A stretch of 64,000 nt of DNA from Bryobacterales bacterium (GCA_003166865.1 PMUP01000076.1:1-64000); one strand, 5' to 3'. Counted from the stretch's first letter, positions 48,886 through 59,021 are shown. Notes: generated by a model not told the origin, from the sequence alone. Translations and numbers: made by a program.

Positions 48886-48914
48886 AAGATACACCTAAAG
48901 TTTATTAAAGTCAA
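48886..48914 (-). promoter_or_regulatory. Promoter TTGACT-17-TATCTT with ACTTT direct repeats
   Basis: -35 48914-48909, -10 48891-48886, start codon at 48879 (6 nt after the -10). Confidence 0.7.
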
Positions 48915-48993
48915 GAAAGTTGATCTGGGCTTCAATAAAATTTAGAGCCGGAAAACCGGGAGGTAGGGCAGCCGTACAATATAGGAGGCCGGA

Positions 48994-49914
48994 ATGCCAT
49001 TGCTTATGATGAACCGTTGGATGTTTTTTGCGCTCGGGAGCCTGTTCGCCGCCCACGCCCGAGCCCAGATGCCACAACCTCTCATGAAGGAAGACACGGT
49101 CAAAATATCCGATCACGTCTGGGCCATAATGGGATTTCCGAACATCGCCATTATTGTGGGCGATCGTGCCACGCTGGTGGTGGACACAGGCCTGGGGCCG
49201 CGCAACGGAGCCACGGTGGCGCGCGCCGCCGCCAAGCTTTCCAAGGCTCCCAAACTTTTCCTCACCACCACGCATTTTCATCCGGAGCACGCCGGCGGTG
49301 ATGCGGGCTTCCCGGCGGGAACCATTCTGATCCGCAATACGGTTCAGCAGCAGGAGATGGAACAGCACGGGCTTGAAATCGTCGATCGTTTTCGCGCGAT
49401 GTCGGCGCAGAACGCGGACCTGCTGAAAGACGTCCACGCGTTTCGCACTCCCGACATTCTTTTCGCGGACGAAGCGAAGGTGGATTTGGGCGGCGGCGTC
49501 ACGGCCAGGATGTTGTGGCTGGGCGGAGGTCACACGAAGGGCGATGAACTGACGTTGGTTGAACCCGATGGGACGCTGGTGTCGGGCGACATCGTGCAGA
49601 ACAAGGTGGTCCCGGGCGTTGCCGCCGACGGAGGAACTGCTTCCAGCTGGATCGCTGTTCTCGAGAAGCTGGCTGGGCTCAACGTGCAGCACGTTCTGCC
49701 GGATCACAGCCCGCCCGGCGACGGTTCGCTGATTACATCCGAACGGAATTTTATCAGCGATGTCCAGGCGCGCGCGCTGGCGCTCAAGCGGCGAGGCGTT
49801 TCCGCCGAGGATGCCGGCAAGCAGCTCAGCGTGGAACTCAAAACCAAGTACGCGGACTGGCCGAGCATGAATGTCGCGGGCCTGGTGCAGCGCATCTATG
49901 CTGAAGCGCAGTGA
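48994..49914 (+). CDS. Secreted MBL-fold hydrolase with an HxHxEH variant motif
   Basis: Signal peptide; LTTTHFHPEHAGGDAGF; WLGGGHTKGDE. Confidence 0.85.
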   Translation: MPLLMMNRWMFFALGSLFAAHARAQMPQPLMKEDTVKISDHVWAIMGFPNIAIIVGDRATLVVDTGLGPRNGATVARAAAKLSKAPKLFLTTTHFHPEHAGGDAGFPAGTILIRNTVQQQEMEQHGLEIVDRFRAMSAQNADLLKDVHAFRTPDILFADEAKVDLGGGVTARMLWLGGGHTKGDELTLVEPDGTLVSGDIVQNKVVPGVAADGGTASSWIAVLEKLAGLNVQHVLPDHSPPGDGSLITSERNFISDVQARALALKRRGVSAEDAGKQLSVELKTKYADWPSMNVAGLVQRIYAEAQ

Positions 49915-50135
49915 GCGCGGCCGAGGCGGACAGGGCCACTGTCACCATGGCGTTCGTGATCGATGAAGAAGGTGTGCCCGTCAACGTTCAGGTCGAGAAG
50001 GCGTCAGATGAGAAGTGGGCGCGTGATGTCACAGCGGCGCTGCGCGAATGGAAGTTCACTCCTGCCCGCAAGGACGGGGTCCCGGTTTCGGTTCCTTGCA
50101 CCATGGATTTTGCTCGGGGCGATCGAGCGCCTTAA
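49911..50135 (+). CDS. TonB C-terminal-like small protein
   Basis: ATVTMAFVIDEEGVPVNVQVEKASDEKWARDVTAALREWKFTPARKDGVPVSV. Confidence 0.65.
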   Translation: MSAAEADRATVTMAFVIDEEGVPVNVQVEKASDEKWARDVTAALREWKFTPARKDGVPVSVPCTMDFARGDRAP

Positions 50136-50138
50136 ATT

Positions 50139-51185
50139 CTACGCTGACGGCGCGGCCGGGGCCGGCATCGTCAGAAAAGCCCGCATGGCGTGCCAGAATA
50201 GCTGCCGGTTGAGTCCGGAGACCACCGAGTGTGCCAGGCCGGGCAGAATCACGAACTGGCGGTCGCCATTGGGAAGTTGCTTGTAGAAGTCGACCAGGTC
50301 TTCGACGGTTGCGATGCCGTCGTACTCGCCGCGGATGAGCAGCACGGGAGCCAGCACTTTCGCTGGATCGACCACCGGCAAGTGCGCAGTCATATCGAGA
50401 TAGGTGCCGGTGGGAACCTGATCGCCAAACTTCAACTCCTGATCGGCGACGAACTCGGCCAGCGCGGGATCGGAAGTGCCAGGCTTATCGCGCGTGAAGA
50501 TACTGCGGATCATGTTGCGATCGCGCAGGCGGCGATTGTGCGTGCGGTAGTAGTCGAGCTGCTTGGCTCGCTCGGTGAGGGTGGGCGAGCCTGTGCCTTT
50601 ATAAGTGAAGGCGGCAAGGACCAGGCGATCGATCCGCTCCGGCCGCGCCATCGCATAAGCGCCGGCTCTGAGGCCGCCGGAAGACTCACCGAACATGTGA
50701 ATCTTCGAGCGGCCGGTCTCGCGCAGCACGACGTCGACGCCGGCCTTGAGATCCTCAACGCCGCTCGCGATATCGGAGTTGCTTTCGGTGCGGCTGGATC
50801 GGCCGTAATTCTCGTGATCCATGGTCCACACGTCGAACCCATATTGCGCGAACGTGTTCATGACGGAGTATTCGCCGTGCCCGGGAACCGTGAGATCGAA
50901 ACTGGGCCGCGAGGAAACCGAGGAGCCATGCACCAGGAAAAGAACCGGGAGCGCAGCCTGGCTAGCCGGGGTTGGCGCGCCGGCGCGCTTTCGAAACATG
51001 TAGAGCGAGACATCGCCCTTTTTGGCCCAGTATTCGCCGCTCCAGATCTTGGCGGAAGAGTCCGCGCGCGCGGCGGGAGTGGCGGCCTGCGCGCGCGTCA
51101 ATCCTGCAAGCAGACCAGAACCTAGACCGAGGCCGGCGCCTGCAACGATTCCGCGACGCGAGGGGGACTGGTTTCGGATAGCCAT
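50139..51185 (-). CDS. Alpha/beta hydrolase
   Basis: Tat-like RRGIVAGAGLGLGSGLLAG; LFLVHGSSVSSRPSF, MFGESSGGLRAG. Confidence 0.85.
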   Translation of the reverse strand: MAIRNQSPSRRGIVAGAGLGLGSGLLAGLTRAQAATPAARADSSAKIWSGEYWAKKGDVSLYMFRKRAGAPTPASQAALPVLFLVHGSSVSSRPSFDLTVPGHGEYSVMNTFAQYGFDVWTMDHENYGRSSRTESNSDIASGVEDLKAGVDVVLRETGRSKIHMFGESSGGLRAGAYAMARPERIDRLVLAAFTYKGTGSPTLTERAKQLDYYRTHNRRLRDRNMIRSIFTRDKPGTSDPALAEFVADQELKFGDQVPTGTYLDMTAHLPVVDPAKVLAPVLLIRGEYDGIATVEDLVDFYKQLPNGDRQFVILPGLAHSVVSGLNRQLFWHAMRAFLTMPAPAAPSA

Positions 51186-51227
51186 ATGGCCAACGAGATT
51201 ATCACACTGGCGTATACTGCATAAGCG

Positions 51228-51992
51228 ATGACAACCTTCGCGGCGCGGTTGATGGCCGGATTATTCGGCGCCATGCTTATGTTCGGGCAAACTCCTCCGC
51301 CCGATAGCCCGGTGGTTGGCGTCGGGCCGTTCCTGCACATCGTTTCGGACCTGGATCAATCGCTGGCGTTTTATCATGACGTCCTGGGACGGGAACTCAG
51401 CGGCCCTCCGGGAGAGCACAAGTTCACGGACAATCCGGCGGTGGCGAATTTGTACGGAGTGCCAGGCCGGCAATTTCGCGCCGCGGTGCTGAAAATTCCT
51501 GGATCGGCGATGGGGATTGAACTGGTCCAGTGGGGCGAGGCGCGAAAGCCGAAGGTCGAACCAATTGCGGGACCGGGCGTCGCTACGTTGTCCCTTCGCC
51601 GATCGGACGGCCCGAAATCCCTGCGCGATCCCGACGGATTCCCGGTCGAATTGGAGCAGTCGGAAAATCCGGGAGCGGATCTGACCGTCAGTGTCAGCGA
51701 CATCGGCAAGACGACGGAGCTCTACGGCAGGCTGTTTGGATTGAAATGGGACCGAATCCGATTCAAGAAAGTGAAGGCCGGCCATGCCCCCGGCGCGCCG
51801 TTTCCTGAGGCTGGCCAGGGAATGCTGCGCGTTTTCGTGCGAGATGTCGATGCTCTGACTGCGTCTCTGAAGAATGCAGGATGGTCCGCGATCACCACCG
51901 GTGGCGCGCCAGTGACGTTGCCGCAAGGCCAGCGCGTCATCATCTTCCGCGATCCCAACAATTTTTACTTGCAGCTCATGGAAACACGCTAA
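51228..51992 (+). CDS. VOC-family (glyoxalase-like) protein
   Basis: VGPFLHIVSDLDQSLAFYHDVLGRELSGPPGEH; second VOC half ending IIFRDPNNFYLQLME. Confidence 0.88.
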   Translation: MTTFAARLMAGLFGAMLMFGQTPPPDSPVVGVGPFLHIVSDLDQSLAFYHDVLGRELSGPPGEHKFTDNPAVANLYGVPGRQFRAAVLKIPGSAMGIELVQWGEARKPKVEPIAGPGVATLSLRRSDGPKSLRDPDGFPVELEQSENPGADLTVSVSDIGKTTELYGRLFGLKWDRIRFKKVKAGHAPGAPFPEAGQGMLRVFVRDVDALTASLKNAGWSAITTGGAPVTLPQGQRVIIFRDPNNFYLQLMETR

Positions 51993-51993
51993 C

Positions 51994-52953
51994 GTGAATC
52001 GGAGAAGCTTCCTTCAGGCGGCCAGCGCAGGCATCGCGACTATGGCAAAGGCGCAATCATCCACCCGGTCCGTTCAGACATCCGTTCTCGATATCGCGTA
52101 TGAAGAGTCCGGTGATGCGAGCGGGTTTCCGATCGTCCTGCTGCACGGCTTTCCAGACGACGTCCGCGCGTTCGACGATGTAGCGCCGCCGCTCGCCAAG
52201 GCTGGACACCGGGTGCTGGTGCCCTACCTGCGCGGCTACGGGCCCACGCGATTCCGTGATCCGGTTGCGCCTCGCATGGCCGAGCAGGCGGCAATCGGAC
52301 AAGATCTGATTGATTTCGCCGACGCTCTCGGACTCAAGCAAATGGCGGTTGCCGGGTACGATTGGGGCGGACGCGCGGCAGCCATCGCCGCAGCCCTCCA
52401 TCCGGAGCGTGTGCGCGCTACGGTGATCATCGGCGGCTACACGATCCAGAACGTTTTCGCTCCGCAACAGCCTGCGCCGCCGGAGGTGGAGCGTGAGCTT
52501 TGGTACCAGTGGTATTTCAACACCGAGCGCGGGCGAGCGGGACTGGCGGCCAATCGCCGGAGCCTATGCAAGCTGTTGTGGCAAACGTGGTCGCCCGGCT
52601 GGCGCTTCAGCGACGAAACGTACAATCGCACCGCGCCGTCGTTCGACAATCCCGATTTCGTGGAGGTGGTGATTCATTCCTACCGCCACCGGAACGGGAA
52701 CGCGCCGGGTGAAGAACGTTTCTTCGAAACGGAGCGGGATCTGGCAAGGCGCCCGAAGATTACCGCGCCGTCGATCCTGCTGTATGGCGCGGCCGATCCG
52801 CTGGCGCGCCCATCAGCGGATGTGACGCCGGCCGAGCGTGCGGTGTTCCCAGCACTGGTCGCGCGCCGTGTCGTTCCAGGCGCCGGGCACTTTCTGCCGC
52901 GCGAGAAGCCGGAAGCGGTATCGTCGGCGCTATTGGAGTTGCTACGGCGCTAG
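51994..52953 (+). CDS. Alpha/beta hydrolase, epoxide-hydrolase-like
   Basis: IVLLHGFPDDVRAFDDVAPPLAKAGHRVLVPYLRGYGPTRF, VAGYDWGGRAA. Confidence 0.88.
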   Translation: MNRRSFLQAASAGIATMAKAQSSTRSVQTSVLDIAYEESGDASGFPIVLLHGFPDDVRAFDDVAPPLAKAGHRVLVPYLRGYGPTRFRDPVAPRMAEQAAIGQDLIDFADALGLKQMAVAGYDWGGRAAAIAAALHPERVRATVIIGGYTIQNVFAPQQPAPPEVERELWYQWYFNTERGRAGLAANRRSLCKLLWQTWSPGWRFSDETYNRTAPSFDNPDFVEVVIHSYRHRNGNAPGEERFFETERDLARRPKITAPSILLYGAADPLARPSADVTPAERAVFPALVARRVVPGAGHFLPREKPEAVSSALLELLRR

Positions 52954-52971
52954 CCGCGCTGCGAAGTCACG

Positions 52972-53157
52972 CTAATAAACCGACAAACGGTAATGCCGCC
53001 GGCCGCACGAGCGGCAGCGGAATGGACGCAAGAAAATCAACGCCACCAAAAAGTCGAGGCTGGTTCGACGCCGGGAACGACGCGCGCACGTCCAACGGCA
53101 TTTGGGGCAAACAACCTGCGCCTGGGCCGCATGATCGCTAAAACCGGCGCTAATCAT
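52972..53157 (-). CDS. Small zinc-ribbon-like protein
   Basis: CPKCRWTCARRSRRRTSLDFLVALIFLRPFRCRSCGRRHYR. Confidence 0.55.
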   Translation of the reverse strand: MISAGFSDHAAQAQVVCPKCRWTCARRSRRRTSLDFLVALIFLRPFRCRSCGRRHYRLSVY

Positions 53158-53320
53158 AAGTTTGTGCTGAAACGTCCGTGCGCTCTTCCAAACGTCCTGC
53201 GGGAAATAACGACGGGGTTAGGAGGAACTTCGGAGCCGCAGACTTACTGAAGTCAGATGCACCAGACTGCAAAATGTTTCGGTCTGCCACAGGTGCCTAG
53301 CTGGCCGTCGCGCGCTGCTC

Positions 53321-53686
53321 TTAGAAAGTTCGTCCGGAAACAGCCGTGACTTTCCTTGCAAATCCGACGCTCGATCCATCCTTCGCTGGATAGGCGTCGA
53401 CGCTCACGTGGTCACCGCGCCTGTAGGTGTCAATCTTCCAGCCGTTCATCATTTGCTGGTTCGGACTGCCCATGTACAGCTCCCAAGTCACCCTCTTGCT
53501 GTCGTCTTTGACTTCAACATAGAGCCGCACATGGGGATTGCTCCAGTCCATTTTTGTGACGGCACCTGTTAGGGTGATGGTTTGTTTCGTGTCAAACTGC
53601 GAATCCAACGCATGATGCGCGAGCACCGCCGCCGGCACCAACAACAAACTGACGCCCGCAATCAAAACAGCTCGATTGGACCTCAT
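53321..53686 (-). CDS. DUF6152-like secreted protein
   Basis: AHHALDSQFDTKQTITLTGAVTKMDWSNPHVRLYVEV. Confidence 0.8.
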   Translation of the reverse strand: MRSNRAVLIAGVSLLLVPAAVLAHHALDSQFDTKQTITLTGAVTKMDWSNPHVRLYVEVKDDSKRVTWELYMGSPNQQMMNGWKIDTYRRGDHVSVDAYPAKDGSSVGFARKVTAVSGRTF

Positions 53687-53787
53687 CGCGATACCTCCCG
53701 GGCTGCCTAGCACTGTACTCGACTGGTTCAACCAGGTCAAGGCCATGATCGAGGCCCGCTGGCGTCGCGTCGCGCCCGTGTTAAGAG

Positions 53788-53979
53788 CTAGATCGCCCTG
53801 GCTTCAAACTGGCGCACCTCGTCATTCTCCACGCTGTAGCGCACCTCGATCGGATGGCAGCACACTTCGCAATCCTCGATGTAAGTCTGTCGCTTCACCG
53901 AGGCGTCCAGCACCATCGATATCCGTTCCGAGCAGTATGGGCAAGCGAAGAAGTACTCCACTCCGCCCAGGATAGACAA
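53788..53979 (-). CDS. CPXCG-motif cysteine-rich protein
   Basis: FFACPYCSERISMVLDASVKRQTYIEDCEVCCHPIEVRY. Confidence 0.88.
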   Translation of the reverse strand: MSILGGVEYFFACPYCSERISMVLDASVKRQTYIEDCEVCCHPIEVRYSVENDEVRQFEARAI

Positions 53980-54018
53980 TTTAGCGCGTTTGTTTCTGCT
54001 TACTGGCGGCCTGGAGCC

Positions 54019-54312
54019 TTAGCGCCAATGCCCTTCGACCAGCACATATCCACCATGCCGGTGGGCCCACCGATGCGCAACCCAATGAGCGTGGGGACGC
54101 GGGGGCAATTCCCATCTTCCGGGAGCCCAAGCATACGCAGCTCCGTCCCAGCGGTGATAACCGGTTATCCAGACATAGCCGGGACCTGGTGTTGCCACGC
54201 GCGTCTCAACCACCGGATGTGGCGGCTTCACTCGAACCACAACCTCCTGGCCGAACGCGCCGAAGGTCAAAAAACTTGCGAAAACAACTCCGATCAATCG
54301 CTTCTTTAGCAT
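54019..54312 (-). CDS. YXWGXW/WxxGxW-type secreted protein
   Basis: GPGYVWITGYHRWDGAAYAWAPGRWELPPRPHAHWVAHRW. Confidence 0.8.
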   Translation of the reverse strand: MLKKRLIGVVFASFLTFGAFGQEVVVRVKPPHPVVETRVATPGPGYVWITGYHRWDGAAYAWAPGRWELPPRPHAHWVAHRWAHRHGGYVLVEGHWR

Positions 54313-54451
54313 CGAAAACTGCTCCTTTCCTCGAAACCCAGAGACGAGATGAAACTTCCGCAGCTATGTTCGCCCGACTGGGCCGCTGCGTTAAAGATCG
54401 TTCGGAGGGCCAGAAAACTTCAATGGCACCCTCTTTTGCGAATCGGCGAGT

Positions 54452-54886
54452 TTAATATCCGTACGGCACAGCGCAACCCGGATAGTATTGCCACACGCCG
54501 TTGGCATCGTAGAATCCGGCGGGATTGCAGACCGGAGCGGCATATCCGTAAGGCGCGTAAACGCCGACACCGAATCCAAAACCGGGGCCATAATATCCTC
54601 GGCCACCGTAATACCCGCGACCGCCGTAAAATGCGCGGCCTCCGCTAAAGGCGCGCCCGCCATTAAACCCACGCGCGGGTGCGGAGAATGCACGGCCTCC
54701 GCCGGAGTTTCCGCGGCTCGGTGCGGCAAAGGAGTGTCCCCCGCCACCATGTCCGCCACTGAATCCTCCATGGCCACCTCCGCGAGCAGCCGCGAGCGCC
54801 GACACCGGACTGAAGGCCGCCATCGCAACCACCAGAGCAACCGGAGCGAGCGTTGTCCTAACCATATTCAGAAATCTGCTTTTCAT
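54452..54886 (-). CDS. Gly/Tyr/Phe-rich secreted protein
   Basis: Signal peptide then GGGHGGFSGGHGGGGHSF...GGRGYYGGRGYYGPGFGFGVGVYAPYGY. Confidence 0.75.
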   Translation of the reverse strand: MKSRFLNMVRTTLAPVALVVAMAAFSPVSALAAARGGGHGGFSGGHGGGGHSFAAPSRGNSGGGRAFSAPARGFNGGRAFSGGRAFYGGRGYYGGRGYYGPGFGFGVGVYAPYGYAAPVCNPAGFYDANGVWQYYPGCAVPYGY

Positions 54887-55035
54887 AACCACCTCCAAAC
54901 TACGCCTCCCTAAAAGGCATGCCGGTGGCCATTGCTATGCTCTTGAAAACGTTGAATGGTTGAGAAAGACGGCGCGTTGAAAAGCACCACAATGGTGAGA
55001 TGGAACCACCACCATCGCCCGGTCGAAGTGAGCTG

Positions 55036-55440
55036 TCAACGGAACGCCAGACGAGGCCGGGTACACCAAAGTAGCCACCAGACCAGGAGCAGTTGCACGG
55101 GTAAGCGCCCCCACCTGAGGACAGGCGCAATAGAAGCCGCGCCGGCATCGATTGGATTTGTGGCCATATAGATGTTGGCCGGGAAGACCGCGATTAGCAG
55201 CGCCACCAGCCCCCATGCCGCTGCCCGACGTGTCCGAGGGACAAGTAGCCCGAGACCTCCCAGGATTTCAAAACCGCCGCTGAGACGCACCATCGCCACA
55301 TGCCACGGAATATAGGGAGGCATGATTCTTAGATAGGCGTCGGGTTTGATGAAATGCAGCGCTCCGGCGACAACGTAAAAGACCGCGGCAAACAATACTC
55401 CGATGCTCTGCGCCGTGGACGGGCTTTTCAGAAGGGCCAC
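55036..55440 (-). CDS. DoxX-like membrane protein
   Basis: GALHFIKPDAYLRIMPPYIPWHVAMVRLSGGFEILGGLGLLVP. Confidence 0.85.
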   Translation of the reverse strand: MALLKSPSTAQSIGVLFAAVFYVVAGALHFIKPDAYLRIMPPYIPWHVAMVRLSGGFEILGGLGLLVPRTRRAAAWGLVALLIAVFPANIYMATNPIDAGAASIAPVLRWGRLPVQLLLVWWLLWCTRPRLAFR

Positions 55441-55796
55441 GGCTGATCGTAGCAGACTGACATCGGTCGCCGCGCTCGCCTGCCCTTGATAGTCGTCGAG
55501 CAGGAGACGATCCTGGCGATCCTGACTGCGAACCGCAAGGGGATGCCGCCCGCAGTCAGTCCCAGCCGCCGCCTCGTTTCAGGGAAGCGGATTCTGTCCC
55601 TGGGGGCCCATCTCAACGGAGTCCCGCATAACGTCGAAGCCGTATCGCAGCAGTTCCATTTCGTAGGTTGCGAGTCCAACTTGCCAGAGCCCGACGCCGG
55701 CTCGGTGCATAGCCCAATGTCAGGTTAGTGCGTTTCCCAGGACTTGGCCCTCGAACCCTCTAAAACAGTGCATACGGTAAGATTGTTCAAACCGCC

Positions 55797-58442
55797 ATGC
55801 CCCTATCCGCAGGCACGCGTTTGGGACCTTACGAAATCCTCGCACCCATCGGCGCGGGCGGTATGGGCGAAGTGTATCGCGCCAAAGACACTAAGCTGAA
55901 GCGCGAGGTGGCCTTGAAAGTATTACCCGAGCTATTCGCTCAAGACCCTGATCGCATGGCCCGCTTCCAGCGCGAAGCACACCTGTTGGCCTCGCTGAAC
56001 CACCCGCATATCGGAGCGATTTACGGCTTTGAGGAAAGCGGCAGCATGCGTGCCCTGGTGATGGAGCTGGTGGAGGGGCCGACGCTCGCCGAACGTATTC
56101 GCAGCGGTCCCATTCCTCCCGGCGAGGCGTTCCCTCTGGCTCAGCAGATCGCTGAAGCTCTCGAATACGCCCACGACCGCGGAGTCATTCACCGCGATCT
56201 CAAGCCGGCCAACATCAAAATCAGCGCGCAGGGCCAAGCGAAAGTCCTCGATTTCGGCCTGGCCAAGGCGCTGGAAGGCGATTCGGTCACTACCTCCGTC
56301 GAAGACTCCCCCACCCTCACTCAGGCCGCCACGCGCGCAGGGGTCGTCCTCGGCACGGCTGCCTACATGTCTCCCGAGCAAGCCAAAGGAAAGCCGGTGG
56401 ATCGCCGTGCGGACATTTGGGCCTTCGGCGTGGTGCTTTATGAAATGCTCACCGGCAAGCAGCTTTATACCGGCGAGACCGGGGCGGATATCCTGGCCTC
56501 GGTGATGAAGGACCAGCTCTCACTCGACCGTCTTCCCTCCGACACGCCGCCCGCTGTTCGGAATCTTATCGCCCGCTGCCTGGAGCGCGACGTACGCCGC
56601 CGCCTCTCACATATCGGCGAGGCTCGCATCATCCTGGAAGATCCGCTCTCCACGTCGCCGGCGACCGCCACATCCCCGCCTCCCAGCCGTCCTGTCGCGT
56701 GGATGGCTTTGTCCGGCTTCTTGTTGGCGGCTCTCGCAGTCCTCGCATTTGTGCATTTCCGCCGTGCCCCCGAAGAAACGCGCGTTCTCAAATTCACCTT
56801 GGGACTTCCGGGGAACGCGATCCTCGGCAGCTACAGCCCGCCGGCAGTTTCGCCCGATGGACGCCGCGTTGCCTTCGTCGCGGCGGCGAACGGCGGGCAG
56901 GCGCTTTGGGTGCGCGACTTGGATTCGCTGGCGTCCCGGCCATTGCCCGGAACAGACGGAGCGTTCGCGCCATTCTGGTCGCCGGATAGCCGCAACATCG
57001 CGTTCTTTGCGCTCGGAAAACTCAAGAAGGTCGATGCAGGGACCGTTATACCCGGCCCGGTGCTGTCTCTGTGCGACAGTCCCGGCGCTATCCCTTGGTC
57101 CGGGACGTGGAGTAAGAGCGACGTAATTCTGTTTTCGACCGGTGTCGAGCTTTTCCGTGTTCCTGCTGCGGGCGGAAATGCAAGCCCCGTGACCAAACCT
57201 GACCGGGCTTCCGGAGAGGACGCTCTTCGCTTCCCCTGGTTCCTGCCGGATGGCCGCCACTTTCTGTACACGGCCAGGAACACGCACCCCGAAAAGAATG
57301 AAATCTATGTTGGGGACCTGGACTCGAAGAGCCGGCGGCCGGTGGTGGCCGCGATCTCCAACGCTGTTTATTCTCCGCCCGGATACCTGCTATTTCTCCG
57401 CGAGGGAACGCTCATGGCCCAGCGTTTTGATGCAGGCAAGCTGGACACCATTGGCGATCCCATCCCGATCGCGGAGCAAGTCGTTAACTACGGTGTCGCA
57501 GTTGACGGACTCTTCTCCTCCTCTCAAAATGGCGTCCTGGTCTACGCGTCGGGCGGGAACGGCCGTTTACAGCTTGGCTTCTTCGATCGATCCGGAAAAT
57601 TGGTGAGCATGGTCGGTGCGCCGGGCGTCATCCAATGGCCCACGGTCTCGGCAGACGGCAATTCCGTAGCGATCGATCGTCTCGATCCACAGACCGGACT
57701 CGTCGACATCTGGATTCACGATCTGAAGCGCGGCACTGAGCGCCGACTCACTTTCAATTCCAAGGACAACGATTCTCCAATCTGGTCTCCGGATGACAGC
57801 CACATCGCTTTCCGGTCCACCCGCGACGGAGGTCATTCTCTATATCAAAAGGCCACCAGCGGCGCTGCTCAAGATGAGCTTCTTGATAAATCAGCGTCTC
57901 CGGATATAACTGTGAACGATTGGTCCCGAGACGGCCGGTATATCTTCGAGACCATAACCGATCCCAAAAGGAGAGGTGACGTGTGGGTGTTGCCCCTCTT
58001 TGGCGATCGCAAGCCGTTCCCCTATCTGCAAGGCGAGTACGACGAAGATTTCCCCAGGCTGTCGCCCAACGGCCGCTGGCTGGCTTATCACTCGGATGAA
58101 ACCAACCGCTATGAAATCTACGTCCAGGGATTTCCCAATCACGCGGGGAAATGGCAGGTTTCCACCAACGGCGGCTACACTCCGGTCTGGAGTCGGGACG
58201 GAAAGGAGCTCTTCTACGTCGCGGCCGATCAAAAGCTGATGGCGTTGGACGTGAAAGACGGGGCTGAATTCGAGGCCGGCGTGCCGAAACCCCTCTTCCA
58301 ACCGCGTATCGGCCCCGACCCTACCGGCTCCCCTTGGTTTGACGTCAGCAAGGACGGGCTCTTTCTCATACCCTCCCCGGTGGAGCAGGCTTCCACGTTG
58401 ATGACCGTGGTGGTTAACTGGACCGCTGGGTTGAAGAAATGA
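55797..58442 (+). CDS. Ser/Thr protein kinase with C-terminal TolB/PD40-type propeller
   Basis: [41 protein letters not shown]; repeated SPDSxxIAF motifs. Confidence 0.93.
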   Translation: MPLSAGTRLGPYEILAPIGAGGMGEVYRAKDTKLKREVALKVLPELFAQDPDRMARFQREAHLLASLNHPHIGAIYGFEESGSMRALVMELVEGPTLAERIRSGPIPPGEAFPLAQQIAEALEYAHDRGVIHRDLKPANIKISAQGQAKVLDFGLAKALEGDSVTTSVEDSPTLTQAATRAGVVLGTAAYMSPEQAKGKPVDRRADIWAFGVVLYEMLTGKQLYTGETGADILASVMKDQLSLDRLPSDTPPAVRNLIARCLERDVRRRLSHIGEARIILEDPLSTSPATATSPPPSRPVAWMALSGFLLAALAVLAFVHFRRAPEETRVLKFTLGLPGNAILGSYSPPAVSPDGRRVAFVAAANGGQALWVRDLDSLASRPLPGTDGAFAPFWSPDSRNIAFFALGKLKKVDAGTVIPGPVLSLCDSPGAIPWSGTWSKSDVILFSTGVELFRVPAAGGNASPVTKPDRASGEDALRFPWFLPDGRHFLYTARNTHPEKNEIYVGDLDSKSRRPVVAAISNAVYSPPGYLLFLREGTLMAQRFDAGKLDTIGDPIPIAEQVVNYGVAVDGLFSSSQNGVLVYASGGNGRLQLGFFDRSGKLVSMVGAPGVIQWPTVSADGNSVAIDRLDPQTGLVDIWIHDLKRGTERRLTFNSKDNDSPIWSPDDSHIAFRSTRDGGHSLYQKATSGAAQDELLDKSASPDITVNDWSRDGRYIFETITDPKRRGDVWVLPLFGDRKPFPYLQGEYDEDFPRLSPNGRWLAYHSDETNRYEIYVQGFPNHAGKWQVSTNGGYTPVWSRDGKELFYVAADQKLMALDVKDGAEFEAGVPKPLFQPRIGPDPTGSPWFDVSKDGLFLIPSPVEQASTLMTVVVNWTAGLKK

Positions 58443-58591
58443 ACGCGGGAACTTAGCTCGGTCTTCCCAGGTCCTGGATTGTCCTCAATACGGAAAGTGA
58501 GAATCCAGCCGGGACCTCTCAAAGGAAGGATAGTGCGTTAACCAGGCAGAATCTGACGTGCAGCGGTCCCAAAAGCAGCGTCTGCAGGCGC

Positions 58592-58963
58592 TCAAGCAGC
58601 GTGGATGTCTACAATGCGGGACGTGATGACGACTTGGTGCACGGGGTGCTCGAATTCGAGATGCATGCCGCGGCCGAGATAATGGTTCATGATCATCGAA
58701 CCGCCCCACGTGGAACCATGGATTCGCACTTCAACCGGACTAGGGCAGAACTCCGGGTGGCCGCAGCTTAGTACCTGGCCCCACGCCTTATGGACGATGG
58801 TGTAGATGTGGTTCTTAGTCTGCACCTCGAGAACGGTGCCTGGTGGCACGTCATATAGGTCGACACCGCCTTCGATCTCCGACTGCACCACGTTGCGGTT
58901 GATCGCGTCACTCAAGTTCGGGTGCGGAAAGGACGGCTTTTCGGTGTCCACAAGGGCTCTCAT
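58592..58963 (-). CDS. Hypothetical protein
   Basis: 123-aa ORF GTVLEVQTKNHIYTIVHKAWGQVLSCGHPEFCP. Confidence 0.6.
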   Translation of the reverse strand: MRALVDTEKPSFPHPNLSDAINRNVVQSEIEGGVDLYDVPPGTVLEVQTKNHIYTIVHKAWGQVLSCGHPEFCPSPVEVRIHGSTWGGSMIMNHYLGRGMHLEFEHPVHQVVITSRIVDIHAA

Positions 58964-59021
58964 AGAAGATGATATGCCACCGGGCGGCGCGCGTGATTCA
59001 GGACTTAGGCGACGGCATTGC

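Noticed and set aside
55486-55728. 80-aa plus-strand ORF between DoxX and the kinase
   Set aside because: No recognisable motif or RBS; treated as intergenic or unresolved.
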